From positions 1 to 11,041 of the forward strand of contig JAUYPT010000080.1 of NCBI GenBank assembly GCA_030695685.1: a DNA stretch of 11,041 bases. The letters are read 5' to 3'. Made by a program: the position numbers and the translations under genes. This document shows positions 1 through 6,225 of the stretch, one piece after another (the first letter of the stretch is position 1; the number at the start of each line of letters is the position of its first letter). A model generated the notes under the pieces. The model was not told where the DNA came from, did not search any database, and was given only the letters and a program-made list of their open reading frames with translations. The stretch comes from Nanobdellota archaeon. Its GTDB lineage: Archaea; Nanobdellota; Nanobdellia; Woesearchaeales; GW2011-AR9.

Positions 1-233
1 TAGCGTTTGATAGTTATCATGCCACTGGTGTTGGAGCAGTGTTCAATTTTTTTGGTTTTGTGATTCTGTATTTTGATATTATTGTGGCGTTATTGGCAGT
101 TCCTTTTGTTTTTATGCTTGTTTTTCAAGAAGAAGATGAAAAAGAGGAGAATAATCCTGCTTCATTACCTGAACATCCACAACCTTTTTATACCGAACCT
201 TCTGTGGAGAAAAACGATGAGCAGCCACGTTGA
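1..233 (+). CDS. C-terminal end of an unidentified membrane protein (5' truncated)
   Basis: The frame is open from the left edge (first whole codon at base 3), so only the last 76 residues are seen. They hold about 30 hydrophobic residues, enough for one or two membrane segments, followed by an acidic cluster (EEDEKEE) and a Pro-rich polar tail of about 30 residues. A GTG at 39 could be read as a start, but the reading frame upstream of it also encodes protein-like sequence, so this is more likely the tail of a longer gene. The stop overlaps the next gene by 17 bases, which places it in the same glycan operon. A membrane glycosyltransferase or glycan transporter would fit the context, but nothing in the visible tail identifies the family. 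Confidence 0.6.
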   Translation, partial: AFDSYHATGVGAVFNFFGFVILYFDIIVALLAVPFVFMLVFQEEDEKEENNPASLPEHPQPFYTEPSVEKNDEQPR

Positions 234-651
234 AAATGTAATGCATAATGGCCGGATTTTAGCGATCATCATTCGTTCTCAGGCTATCACTGAGTTAGAA
301 AAATCAGGGAAAAATATGCTCTTTGCCACGCCGAATGAATTTCCATTTCAGGTTGGCATCCATCATCGGAAAAAAAATGAGACTATCGCAGCCCATTTTC
401 ATCTTCCATTTACAGAATTAACCAATTTTCCCGTACAGGAATTTTTTCATGTTATAAGCGGACGAGTCAAAATTGATTTATATGATGATTCTCATGCTGA
501 TGCCAAAGTTTCGGAAGTTATCGTTGCTGCAGGAGACAGCATTATTTTAAATACCGGGCATGGGTTTACCTTTCTGGATGATGCTAAAATGGTTGAGTTA
601 AAACAAGGGCCGTATCGGGGAAAAGAACAGGAGAAGAGGTTTGTGCAATGA
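217..651 (+). CDS. Cupin-fold protein of surface polysaccharide clusters
   Basis: A 144-residue single-domain cupin. The first cupin motif is seen as H60-x-H62, E75 and G82, and the second as GDSIILNTGHGF (residues 106-117, with H115), so a metal site of His/His/Glu/His type is plausible. The ending (VELKQGPYRG) resembles small cupins commonly found beside sugar aminotransferases in bacterial and archaeal polysaccharide loci. Their exact reaction is not established; sugar-nucleotide isomerisation, as in WxcM/FdtA-type cupins, is one possibility. The frame is open from 73, but the ATG at 217 is chosen because GGAG at 206-209 sits 7 bases before it and the protein from there has normal cupin length. 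It overlaps the upstream gene by 17 bases and the downstream aminotransferase by 4 (ATGA). Confidence 0.8.
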   Translation: MSSHVENVMHNGRILAIIIRSQAITELEKSGKNMLFATPNEFPFQVGIHHRKKNETIAAHFHLPFTELTNFPVQEFFHVISGRVKIDLYDDSHADAKVSEVIVAAGDSIILNTGHGFTFLDDAKMVELKQGPYRGKEQEKRFVQ

Positions 652-1772
652 TTCCCGTCTGCGAGCCAACTCTGAAAGGTAATGAACTTAATTATATTAC
701 AGAAGCAGTGAAATCAGGATGGATTTCTTCCAGCGGGAAATATATTCAGAAATTTGAACAGGAATTTAGTGCCTATTGCAACACCAGTTATGGCGTAAGC
801 TGTTCTAACGGAACAAAGGCATTGCATTTAGCTATTGAAGCCTTGGGGATAGGAAAAGGCGATGAGGTGATTATTCCGACATTTACGATGATCGCCTCCT
901 GCAATGCTGTCATTTATGCCGGTGCTAAGCCCGTTTTAGTTGATTCAGAATTAGATACTTGGAATATTGATGCGGAGAAAATTGAAGAAAAAATAACACC
1001 GCAGACAAAGGCAATCATGGTTGTCCATACGTATGGCCATCCGGTAGACATGGATAAAATTCGAATAATTGCTGACAAGCATGGTTTGTATATTATCGAA
1101 GATGCTGCCGAAGCTCATGGTGCCGAGTACAAAGGTAAAAAAACTGGTTCCTTATCGGACATCGGCTGTTTTAGTTTTTATGCCAATAAGATTATTACGA
1201 CAGGGGAAGGCGGCATGGTTGTCACCAGCAATGAGAAGTGGGCTGAGAAAGCGAAGTCATTGCGCAACCATTACTTTGGCCATCCCCGGTTTTTACACTC
1301 GGAGTTAGGATATAACTATCGCTTGACAAATATGCAGGCAGCGATTGGGCTGGCGCAGCTGGAAAAGATTGAACAATTAGTCAATGCCAGACGGCAGAAC
1401 GCTTTTACCTATAATCAATTTCTGAAAAATGTTCCAGGAATGACGTTGCCGCCGGCAAAAGAATGGGCTAAGAATGTGTACTGGATGTATGGCCTTTTAG
1501 TCAATCCTGATTTTGGTATTTCGATGCCGCTAGTGAGAGAAAAGCTGGAAGCGAAAGGCATTGAAACGCGAACATTTTTTATTGGCATGCATCAGCAGCC
1601 GGCATACAGAAAAAATGACCAGCGTTTTCCATCATTACATAGCTCTTATCCGGTAGCAGATGAATTAACGCAGAAAGGTTTTTATCTGCCCTCGTCCAGC
1701 CATTTGACTAAAGAGCAGATAATTTTTATCACTGATACTATTAAAGAGATATACCATGAAAACAAACAATAA
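648..1772 (+). CDS. DegT/DnrJ/EryC1/StrS-family aminotransferase, perosamine-synthase-like
   Basis: A 374-residue PLP-dependent sugar aminotransferase that would transfer an amino group, usually from glutamate, to a nucleotide-linked keto-sugar in the cytoplasm. Family marks are SNGTKALHLAIEALGIGKGD (53-72), the PLP-ring aspartate D152 in EDAAEAHG, and FYANKIITTGEGGM with K181 as the Schiff-base lysine. The N-terminus (IPVCEPTLKGNE), the WISSSGKYIQKFE segment and GYNYRLTNMQAAIGLAQLE recall GDP-perosamine synthases (RfbE/Per, acting on GDP-4-keto-6-deoxymannose), so a 4-amino-sugar product is likely but not proven. Full length for the family. The start overlaps the cupin stop as ATGA, with a GAGG site about 8 bases upstream, and the 3' end overlaps the glycosyltransferase by 17 bases, indicating translational coupling. 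Confidence 0.88.
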   Translation: MIPVCEPTLKGNELNYITEAVKSGWISSSGKYIQKFEQEFSAYCNTSYGVSCSNGTKALHLAIEALGIGKGDEVIIPTFTMIASCNAVIYAGAKPVLVDSELDTWNIDAEKIEEKITPQTKAIMVVHTYGHPVDMDKIRIIADKHGLYIIEDAAEAHGAEYKGKKTGSLSDIGCFSFYANKIITTGEGGMVVTSNEKWAEKAKSLRNHYFGHPRFLHSELGYNYRLTNMQAAIGLAQLEKIEQLVNARRQNAFTYNQFLKNVPGMTLPPAKEWAKNVYWMYGLLVNPDFGISMPLVREKLEAKGIETRTFFIGMHQQPAYRKNDQRFPSLHSSYPVADELTQKGFYLPSSSHLTKEQIIFITDTIKEIYHENKQ

Positions 1773-2490
1773 GACAAAAGATACTTCTTCTTCTGCTGTT
1801 TCTGTCATCCTGCCGTCGTATAATGAAAGTAATAATATTACCGAAGCCATTACTCGGATTGCAGCAAGTGTAGGCGATCAATTAAAAGAAATTATTGTCG
1901 TTGATGATAACAGCCCTGATCAAACCTGGAAAGTGGTTGAAGATTTACAGCTGCCGTATGTTACAGTGATGAGAAGGATGACAGAGAAAGGATTATCTTC
2001 TGCACTAGACGATGGAATTCGAAGCGCGTCAGGAGATAAAATTGTTTGGCTTGATTGTGATTTAGGCTTATCACCGGAAGAAATACCAGCACTCATTGCA
2101 AAGCTAGATCAGTACGATGTTGCGATTGCCTCCCGGTACGTGAAAGGAGGAAAAGATCCCCGCCCTCCATTGCGGGTTTTTCTGAGTGTCATGATTAACT
2201 TTTTTGCCGCAGCAGTACTGGGATTTGGAGTACGGGATTACACGTCTGGTTTTTGTGCTACCAAACGGGAAGTCTTTGATACTGTTTCTTTTTCCCGCCA
2301 TGGTTTTGGTGAATATTTCATTGATTTTGCCTATCGCTGCCAGAAAAATAACTTTACAATAACGGAAGTTCCCTGTGTTTATCGCGTTCGATCCGGCGGC
2401 GTTTCCAAATCTGACGGCAATGTTTGGACATTGTTGAAATTAGGGAGAGATTATGGGCTGCGAATACTCTCGCTGCGGTTCAAGGGTTAG
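1756..2490 (+). CDS. Glycosyltransferase family 2, dolichyl-phosphate mannosyltransferase-like
   Basis: A 244-residue GT-A fold glycosyltransferase expected to move a sugar from a nucleotide donor to a polyprenyl phosphate on the cytoplasmic face. Visible motifs are VSVILPSYNES (15-25), VVDDNSPD (48-55, nucleotide binding), WLDCDLG (98-104) in place of the usual DAD metal motif, SRYVKGG (126-132) and DYTSGFCATKR (161-171). The order and spacing match the DPM1/ArnC-type branch. It ends without the C-terminal membrane helices seen in some relatives. The following gene is a GtrA-like membrane protein, a frequent partner or fusion of this type of enzyme. The start overlaps the aminotransferase by 17 bases. 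The sugar donor cannot be read from the sequence. Confidence 0.87.
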   Translation: MKTNNKTKDTSSSAVSVILPSYNESNNITEAITRIAASVGDQLKEIIVVDDNSPDQTWKVVEDLQLPYVTVMRRMTEKGLSSALDDGIRSASGDKIVWLDCDLGLSPEEIPALIAKLDQYDVAIASRYVKGGKDPRPPLRVFLSVMINFFAAAVLGFGVRDYTSGFCATKREVFDTVSFSRHGFGEYFIDFAYRCQKNNFTITEVPCVYRVRSGGVSKSDGNVWTLLKLGRDYGLRILSLRFKG

Positions 2491-2496
2491 ACATTA

Positions 2497-2880
2497 ATGG
2501 ACTACCAAAGATTACAAGAAGATATTTTCAAATACAGTAGATTTCTGTTCGGCGGAGGTATAAGCCTAATTTTAAATATCCTGATTACGTATATCCTTAC
2601 AGATTCTTTTGATCTCTGGCATATGCTCTCGTTTGCCATTGCTTTGACAATAGAAATACTTTTCCTGTTTATGTATCATTCTTTGTTTACATTTAGGAAA
2701 AGAGGAAAGTTTCTGTTGTTTGTGATGGTCATTTTAGGAATAAGTGCCCTCAACTGGTCTTTTGTGTATCTCCTGAGTGTAATATTGCAGCTGCAGTATC
2801 TTATTTCTATTGTCATCAGTGCCGGCGTGATTTCTCTTTTAAATTATACTCTGAACAAAAAGATTGTTTTTTGTGCTTAA
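2497..2880 (+). CDS. GtrA-like four-helix membrane protein
   Basis: 127 residues, almost entirely hydrophobic, with four predicted membrane segments at about 15-35, 40-63, 71-95 and 98-117. The basic loop FRKRGKF between segments 2 and 3 and the ending LNYTLNKKIVF are typical of the GtrA/DPMS-associated family. Members are thought to help flip or position polyprenyl-linked sugars in glucosyl modification of surface polymers. The gene starts 6 bases after the glycosyltransferase stop, so the two probably act together on lipid-linked sugars. It is the last gene of the operon; the next promoter begins only 4 bases after its stop. Confidence 0.82.
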   Translation: MDYQRLQEDIFKYSRFLFGGGISLILNILITYILTDSFDLWHMLSFAIALTIEILFLFMYHSLFTFRKRGKFLLFVMVILGISALNWSFVYLLSVILQLQYLISIVISAGVISLLNYTLNKKIVFCA

Positions 2881-2884
2881 GATT

Positions 2885-2892
2885 TTTAAATA
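2885..2892 (+). promoter_or_regulatory. Archaeal TATA box of the gene at 2912
   Basis: TTTAAATA centred about 24 bases before the ATG at 2912, with no ribosome binding site in between, so the transcript is predicted to be leaderless or nearly so. It lies just after the GtrA stop and marks the end of the glycan operon. Confidence 0.65.
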
Positions 2893-2911
2893 ATCATCTT
2901 CTTTTGGCATT

Positions 2912-3766
2912 ATGTTGCCATTTACCAATCGTGAGCTGGAATTGTCCTCTTTAGTCTTTAATAATAAAAGTGGTGCCATATATGTTTTAGCAGACAGCTT
3001 GCAGGAAAAAAACGATCATTTAGGCGAATATTTAGTTGATCCAAACATAGATTTAAATGAGAAAAAGCGCAAAATAAGTTATCGATTATTTCGCATTGAC
3101 GATTCATACGACACATTTTGTTTGCACAATATTTACCTTAATGATAATCTGTATATGGTCTATTGGCGTAATAATATGTTAGATGATGAAGGAGAACACA
3201 GACAGGATGACTGGATTGAATTAACGAGAAATGAAGAATGGAAACTGCCGAGCGGCTTGGTTTATTACGCTTCTTTGGCTGCGCTGCATTATAATCAAAA
3301 TCATCCTGATAAAAAACAAAAAAATTTGATTGTGCAATGTCGAGAGATGCACGCTCAAGATTTTGAAGAGAGGTGGATGATGACTTCGACAAGAATTATT
3401 TATACTCCTCATGGTAAAGATACAATAATTCATGATTATGGTTCTTTGCAGCCACAAGAAATAAACGTTGATTTAATTGGTGAGAGCGGCAAATTCATTC
3501 ACAAAAATAGTGGGCTGGAAAATGAAATCAAGGCATTATTGGGAACGAATGATTTAGAAGAAGTGGAGCAGGTTTATAAAGCTTTGACTGGAAGAGAACC
3601 ACGATTATGGCGACTTGATTCCAGGCGAAAAGAAACGCTTGAGCAAGTTTTAGTGCTTGGTATAGGCTTTCTTGATGGCTACTTTGACATCAATGCTAAA
3701 GGCTTCTACGTTAATGATGGTGTGATTGCCCGCATGGTAGAAATTGATGAAGAACTTTTTATCTAA
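2912..3766 (+). CDS. Conserved protein of unknown function, paralogue A (TIGR02996-like start)
   Basis: A 284-residue soluble protein with no signal peptide or membrane helix, not recognised as any enzyme. It is a clear paralogue of the protein at 4610-5494. Shared blocks include LPSGLVYYASLAALHYNQN (112-130), RWMMTSTRIIY (154-164), DTIIHDYGS (170-178) and ALLGTNDLEEVEQVY (208-222), ending with LWRL (232-235). Residues 22-42 (AIYVLADSLQEKNDHLGEYLV) are a worn version of the LADxLxxxGDPRGEF motif of the paralogue, which resembles the repeat-companion domain TIGR02996. The last 40 residues diverge most and carry an acidic tail (VEIDEELFI) absent from the paralogue. It is transcribed alone from its own TATA box. 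Function unknown; a structural or binding role is possible. Confidence 0.75.
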   Translation: MLPFTNRELELSSLVFNNKSGAIYVLADSLQEKNDHLGEYLVDPNIDLNEKKRKISYRLFRIDDSYDTFCLHNIYLNDNLYMVYWRNNMLDDEGEHRQDDWIELTRNEEWKLPSGLVYYASLAALHYNQNHPDKKQKNLIVQCREMHAQDFEERWMMTSTRIIYTPHGKDTIIHDYGSLQPQEINVDLIGESGKFIHKNSGLENEIKALLGTNDLEEVEQVYKALTGREPRLWRLDSRRKETLEQVLVLGIGFLDGYFDINAKGFYVNDGVIARMVEIDEELFI

Positions 3767-3791
3767 AAGATCCTCACATGTTCCACAACCC

Positions 3792-3800
3792 TTAAAAGTA
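3792..3800 (+). promoter_or_regulatory. Probable TATA box of the methyltransferase gene
   Basis: TTAAAAGTA centred about 30 bases before the ATG at 3826, in a short gap without a ribosome binding site. It fits the window's archaeal promoters but is less canonical than the TTTAAATA boxes. Confidence 0.4.
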
Positions 3801-3825
3801 TTACCTTTCTGATTCTCTCAATCCC

Positions 3826-4557
3826 ATGAACGAAGAACAGCAATATGAAACGGAGATAGCAGAGATGCGTTTGGATGAAGAAACGCCGTTTTATAATGAG
3901 CAGCGGGCGGAATCGATTTATAAAATTATGAAAGAACAAAACGCGCGCCGTGTTTTAGATGTCGGCTGCGGGTTAGGAAAAGTAACAACGTATTTAGCGC
4001 AAAAAGGAATGGACGTTATAGGTATCGATGTCAGCGAACGGCTGATTCAGTTGGCGAAGGAGAAAGCGAAAAAGAATCATGTTGCTATTCACTTTGAAGT
4101 TGTAGAGTTAGATAAATTTGATGTCAACGAAAAATTTGATGCCGTTCTGTTTGCGGGAGTTTTGGAGCATATTGAAGAGGAAGAAAAGATGATGCGGGAT
4201 GCACAGCGATTGCTGAAGGATAATGGCAAGATTGTGATTACGGATATTCCTGCATTTAAATTCCTCTATATGGATAGGGATAGAAGAGTTGGCCATCTAC
4301 GGCGCTATACTAAAAACAGCATGCGCAAGAAGCTGGAAGCGCAAGGGTATGAGAATATTGACATGCGCTATTATAATTTCCTGATGCTCTTTGGGACGCT
4401 CTATTTGCTTGTTTTCAAGAAACAAGAATATCCTTATGCTGCCTTGAATCCGGTGGTCAACAAATGCCTTTACTGGTGGTATAAATATGTAGAAAATAAT
4501 TTTGTCTTTCCGGTTGGGGATAGAATTATTGCGGTGGCGACGGTGAAAAAAGAGTAG
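3826..4557 (+). CDS. Class I SAM-dependent methyltransferase
   Basis: 243 residues. The Rossmann-type SAM-binding core is evident: VLDVGCGLG (43-51, motif I), DVIGIDVS (63-70, acidic residue at the end of strand 2), FDAVLFAGVLEHIEEEE (motif II and post-motif) and LLKDNGKIVITDIP. The following segment with GHLRRYT and the hydrophobic C-terminal part ending in FPVGDRIIAVATVKK are common in UbiG-like methyltransferases found near glycan genes, so the substrate may be a sugar, lipid or other small molecule; it cannot be named from sequence. The gene stands alone between the two paralogues at 2912 and 4610, with about 50-60 bases on either side. No ribosome binding site precedes the ATG, consistent with a leaderless message. 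Confidence 0.83.
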   Translation: MNEEQQYETEIAEMRLDEETPFYNEQRAESIYKIMKEQNARRVLDVGCGLGKVTTYLAQKGMDVIGIDVSERLIQLAKEKAKKNHVAIHFEVVELDKFDVNEKFDAVLFAGVLEHIEEEEKMMRDAQRLLKDNGKIVITDIPAFKFLYMDRDRRVGHLRRYTKNSMRKKLEAQGYENIDMRYYNFLMLFGTLYLLVFKKQEYPYAALNPVVNKCLYWWYKYVENNFVFPVGDRIIAVATVKKE

Positions 4558-4578
4558 TAGTTATTTGTTTGGATATAA

Positions 4579-4589
4579 TTTATAAAATA
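4579..4589 (+). promoter_or_regulatory. Archaeal TATA box of the gene at 4610
   Basis: TTTATAAAATA centred about 26 bases before the ATG at 4610. The 16 bases at 4577-4592 are identical to those at 6195-6210 before the AsnB-Dph6 gene. No ribosome binding site lies between box and ATG, so a leaderless transcript is predicted. Confidence 0.75.
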
Positions 4590-4609
4590 CTCTCTTTTTA
4601 CGCACTTCA

Positions 4610-5494
4610 ATGACCACTAAAATCACCGCTCAAGGAATGGAAGCGTTAAAGAAACAAGCATTCGATAATCCTGAAGCCGTTTTAGTCTTAGCCGATGTAC
4701 TGCAAAGTCAAGGCGATCCCCGCGGTGAATTCTTAGCTTTGAACTATTACTTAGAGCACACTGATGTAACTCCTCAACAAAGAATAGACTATTCCCATCA
4801 CAGAAAAAAAGTTTATCAACAGTTTTTTCGCATCGAATCTTTAGATAACAGGTTTCGTCTGCAGAATGTCTTTTATAACGGCTGGTTTTATACGGTTGAC
4901 CAAAGCACAAAATTATTAGATGATGGAGACTCTCATACTCAAGACCGATGGCTTGAATGGTTGAACTCAGATGAGAATGTAAATAAATGGCAATTGCCCA
5001 GCGGCCCTTTGTATCATGCTTCTGTAGCTGCGCTGCATTATAATCAAGATATTCACGACAAAAAACAACGGAATTTAGTACAGCAATGCCGTGCAATGCA
5101 CGTGGAAGATTTTAAAAAATACTGGATGATGACCAGTACAAGAATCCAGTACAATCCGCAAGGGTTAGATACAATCATTGATGATTATGGTTCTTCGCAG
5201 CCGAGAGAAATAAAGATGAATTTTGTTGGCCCTGATAAATATGTTCGCAAAGATTCTGGCTTGGAGCAGGAAATAGACGCTTTATTAGGAACGAGTGATC
5301 TGGAAGAAGTGGAACAGGTTTATAATGGTTTGACAGATAAGAACCCTTATTTATGGAGACTGAACGACAAGCCCAATGAGGAAACCCATCGGGCTTTTGT
5401 GCTTGGCGGCGGCATCGGCGGCAACTTCATCGTCAGTGCGGTCGGCAGCGGTAGGCCTTCTCGCGGGTGGTCAGTAAAAAGTAAGCAAGCGTAA
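4610..5494 (+). CDS. Conserved protein of unknown function, paralogue B; candidate DGR variable protein
   Basis: A 294-residue soluble protein, not recognised as an enzyme. Residues 23-44 (VLVLADVLQSQGDPRGEFLA core) match the YADxLxxxGDPRGEF pattern of the repeat-companion domain TIGR02996. The middle (about 127-252) is closely related to the protein at 2912-3766, with shared LPSG..Y.AS.AALHYNQ, WMMTSTRI, DTII.DYGS.QP.EI and ALLGT.DLEEVEQVY. The C-terminus (264-290, ending RPSRGWSVK) is unlike the paralogue in sequence and strongly unlike the rest of the gene in codon use: codons 266-275 all end in C and are GC-rich. A perfect inverted repeat covers the stop codon. Those signs, plus a GWSVK ending reminiscent of the GFRxxR end of C-type-lectin/FGE-fold proteins, suggest a ligand-binding protein diversified by a retroelement located elsewhere; this is inference. 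It is transcribed alone from its own TATA box. Confidence 0.78.
   Translation: MTTKITAQGMEALKKQAFDNPEAVLVLADVLQSQGDPRGEFLALNYYLEHTDVTPQQRIDYSHHRKKVYQQFFRIESLDNRFRLQNVFYNGWFYTVDQSTKLLDDGDSHTQDRWLEWLNSDENVNKWQLPSGPLYHASVAALHYNQDIHDKKQRNLVQQCRAMHVEDFKKYWMMTSTRIQYNPQGLDTIIDDYGSSQPREIKMNFVGPDKYVRKDSGLEQEIDALLGTSDLEEVEQVYNGLTDKNPYLWRLNDKPNEETHRAFVLGGGIGGNFIVSAVGSGRPSRGWSVKSKQA
5405..5479 (+). other. Candidate DGR variable region (3' end of the gene at 4610)
   Basis: Codons 266-275 (5405-5434) are ten NNC codons in a row (GGC x5, ATC x2, AAC, TTC, GTC), and 13 of the 15 codons 266-280 end in C, in a gene that otherwise favours A/T third positions. DGR mutagenesis changes template adenines, so AAC codons of a template repeat become NNC in the variable copy; every residue here (G, I, N, F, V, S) is reachable that way. 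The region sits at the extreme C-terminus, where DGR target proteins are diversified. No reverse transcriptase or template repeat is in the window. GGC-repeat slippage or a transferred GC-rich patch are alternatives. Confidence 0.45.
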
Positions 5495-5502
5495 ACGCTT
5501 GC
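5485..5502. repeat. Perfect inverted repeat (7-bp stem, 4-base loop) over the stop codon
   Basis: GCAAGCG (5485-5491), loop TAAA, CGCTTGC (5496-5502). The loop contains the TAA stop of the gene at 4610. A second, outer pairing is possible: GCGGG (5463-5467) and CAGT (5472-5475) with ACTGCCCGC (5508-5516), leaving a TGGT bulge. A short stem-loop or cruciform just after the variable region is a known requirement for efficient homing in the Bordetella phage DGR; a terminator or REP-like element is the alternative reading. Confidence 0.6.
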
Positions 5503-5510
5503 ACGTCACT

Positions 5511-5534
5511 GCCCGCAGGGCGCGCCTGATTTTT
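5511..5534 (+). terminator. Possible terminator after the gene at 4610
   Basis: GCCC-GCA-GGGC (5511-5521) can form a short GC-rich hairpin, followed 8 bases later by five T (5530-5534). It lies between two convergent genes. Archaeal termination depends mainly on the T-tract, which is short here, so the call is weak. Confidence 0.3.
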
Positions 5535-5542
5535 AAACTAAA

Positions 5543-6133
5543 CTAATACTCTACCATCACATTCGCCGCGCTTCGTTCAAAGTAGCCAACGATAGGAATA
5601 TTTGAATCAATTAATAATAGCCTTTCTCGAAAGGCATCGACTTCATCTTGTGGTAAACCACGCGGAAGATATTGCCTTCCGGGAAATTGTCCAATCACCG
5701 GCCATAACTCTTCCCAGTCTATTCTTCGGGCATCATAGGGAATTTTTTTGAATTCGTCAAGGGAAGTAAGATTATATTTATCTTTCACTTTTTGAGCAAT
5801 GGCATCCCAGAAGTGATTATACGTATCTGCTGGCTTGCAGCTGCCGCAGTTGATAAATCCCACATCAACCAGTTTTTCCAATCCTTGATCACCAACTGCA
5901 ATGATAAGTTCATTCTGTTGATATGGTCCGAATCTGCCGGAAGGGCAGTCAATAAATCCGAGAATACCAGTACCAAGACGTGCAGACCACAATTCTTCTC
6001 TTCCTGCACCTTTCGCTGCCTGATGAAGCTTCAGCGATCGAAATTGTCCATTGATAAATGTAGAATACGATAGTTGAGAAATCTCACGTATTTCCTGAGA
6101 TGATCTGTTGGCAGGATTGTGTTGTCGCTCCAT
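5543..6133 (-). CDS. Unrecognised 196-residue protein
   Basis: I do not recognise the family. The protein is soluble with no signal peptide or membrane segment. Visible features are a GTGILGFIDCPSGRFGPYQ segment (55-72), a CGSC pair (C96, C99) with C63 as the only other cysteine, a central SLDEFKKIPYD (124-134), and a C-terminal part rich in Pro, Arg and acidic residues ending in VMVEY. Three cysteines could bind a metal, though too few ligands are seen to argue for it. It is divergent from the AsnB-Dph6 gene (92 bases between starts) and convergent with the gene at 4610 (48 bases between stops). An AT-rich box at 6155-6165 about 27 bases upstream supports the ATG at 6133. It shows no similarity to the neighbouring paralogue pair. 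Confidence 0.6.
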   Translation of the reverse strand: MERQHNPANRSSQEIREISQLSYSTFINGQFRSLKLHQAAKGAGREELWSARLGTGILGFIDCPSGRFGPYQQNELIIAVGDQGLEKLVDVGFINCGSCKPADTYNHFWDAIAQKVKDKYNLTSLDEFKKIPYDARRIDWEELWPVIGQFPGRQYLPRGLPQDEVDAFRERLLLIDSNIPIVGYFERSAANVMVEY

Positions 6134-6154
6134 TGAATTTTAATGTAAAATCAT

Positions 6155-6165
6155 CATTTATTAAG
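6155..6165 (-). promoter_or_regulatory. Probable TATA box of the minus-strand gene ending at 6133
   Basis: Read on the minus strand this is CTTAATAAATG, centred about 27 bases before the ATG whose first base is 6133. It shares the divergent intergenic region with the plus-strand box at 6197-6207. Confidence 0.45.
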
Positions 6166-6196
6166 ATTATGGCGCTGCGCAATTTAATAGTTACAA

Positions 6197-6207
6197 TTTA
6201 TAAAATA
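6197..6207 (+). promoter_or_regulatory. Archaeal TATA box of the AsnB-Dph6 / ribL operon
   Basis: TTTATAAAATA centred about 24 bases before the ATG at 6226, with no ribosome binding site between. It is embedded in a 16-base stretch (6195-6210) identical to 4577-4592. Confidence 0.75.
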
Positions 6208-6225
6208 CTCCATAATTAACCACTT

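Noticed and set aside
73..216. Upstream in-frame extension of the cupin gene to an ATG at 73
   Set aside because: It lies within the coding sequence of the upstream membrane protein, encodes a low-complexity Leu/Phe/Lys stretch, and the ATG at 217 has a well-placed GGAG site and gives a normal-length cupin.
4623..5096. 157-residue open frame on the minus strand
   Set aside because: It is antisense to the conserved core of the gene at 4610, shows no recognisable domain, and has no promoter-like box or ribosome binding site in front of it that I can see.
5405..5425. GGC-rich run as a simple triplet repeat
   Set aside because: Not fully excluded, but the C-ending pattern continues through AAC, TTC, ATC, GTC and AGC codons that are not part of a GGC repeat.
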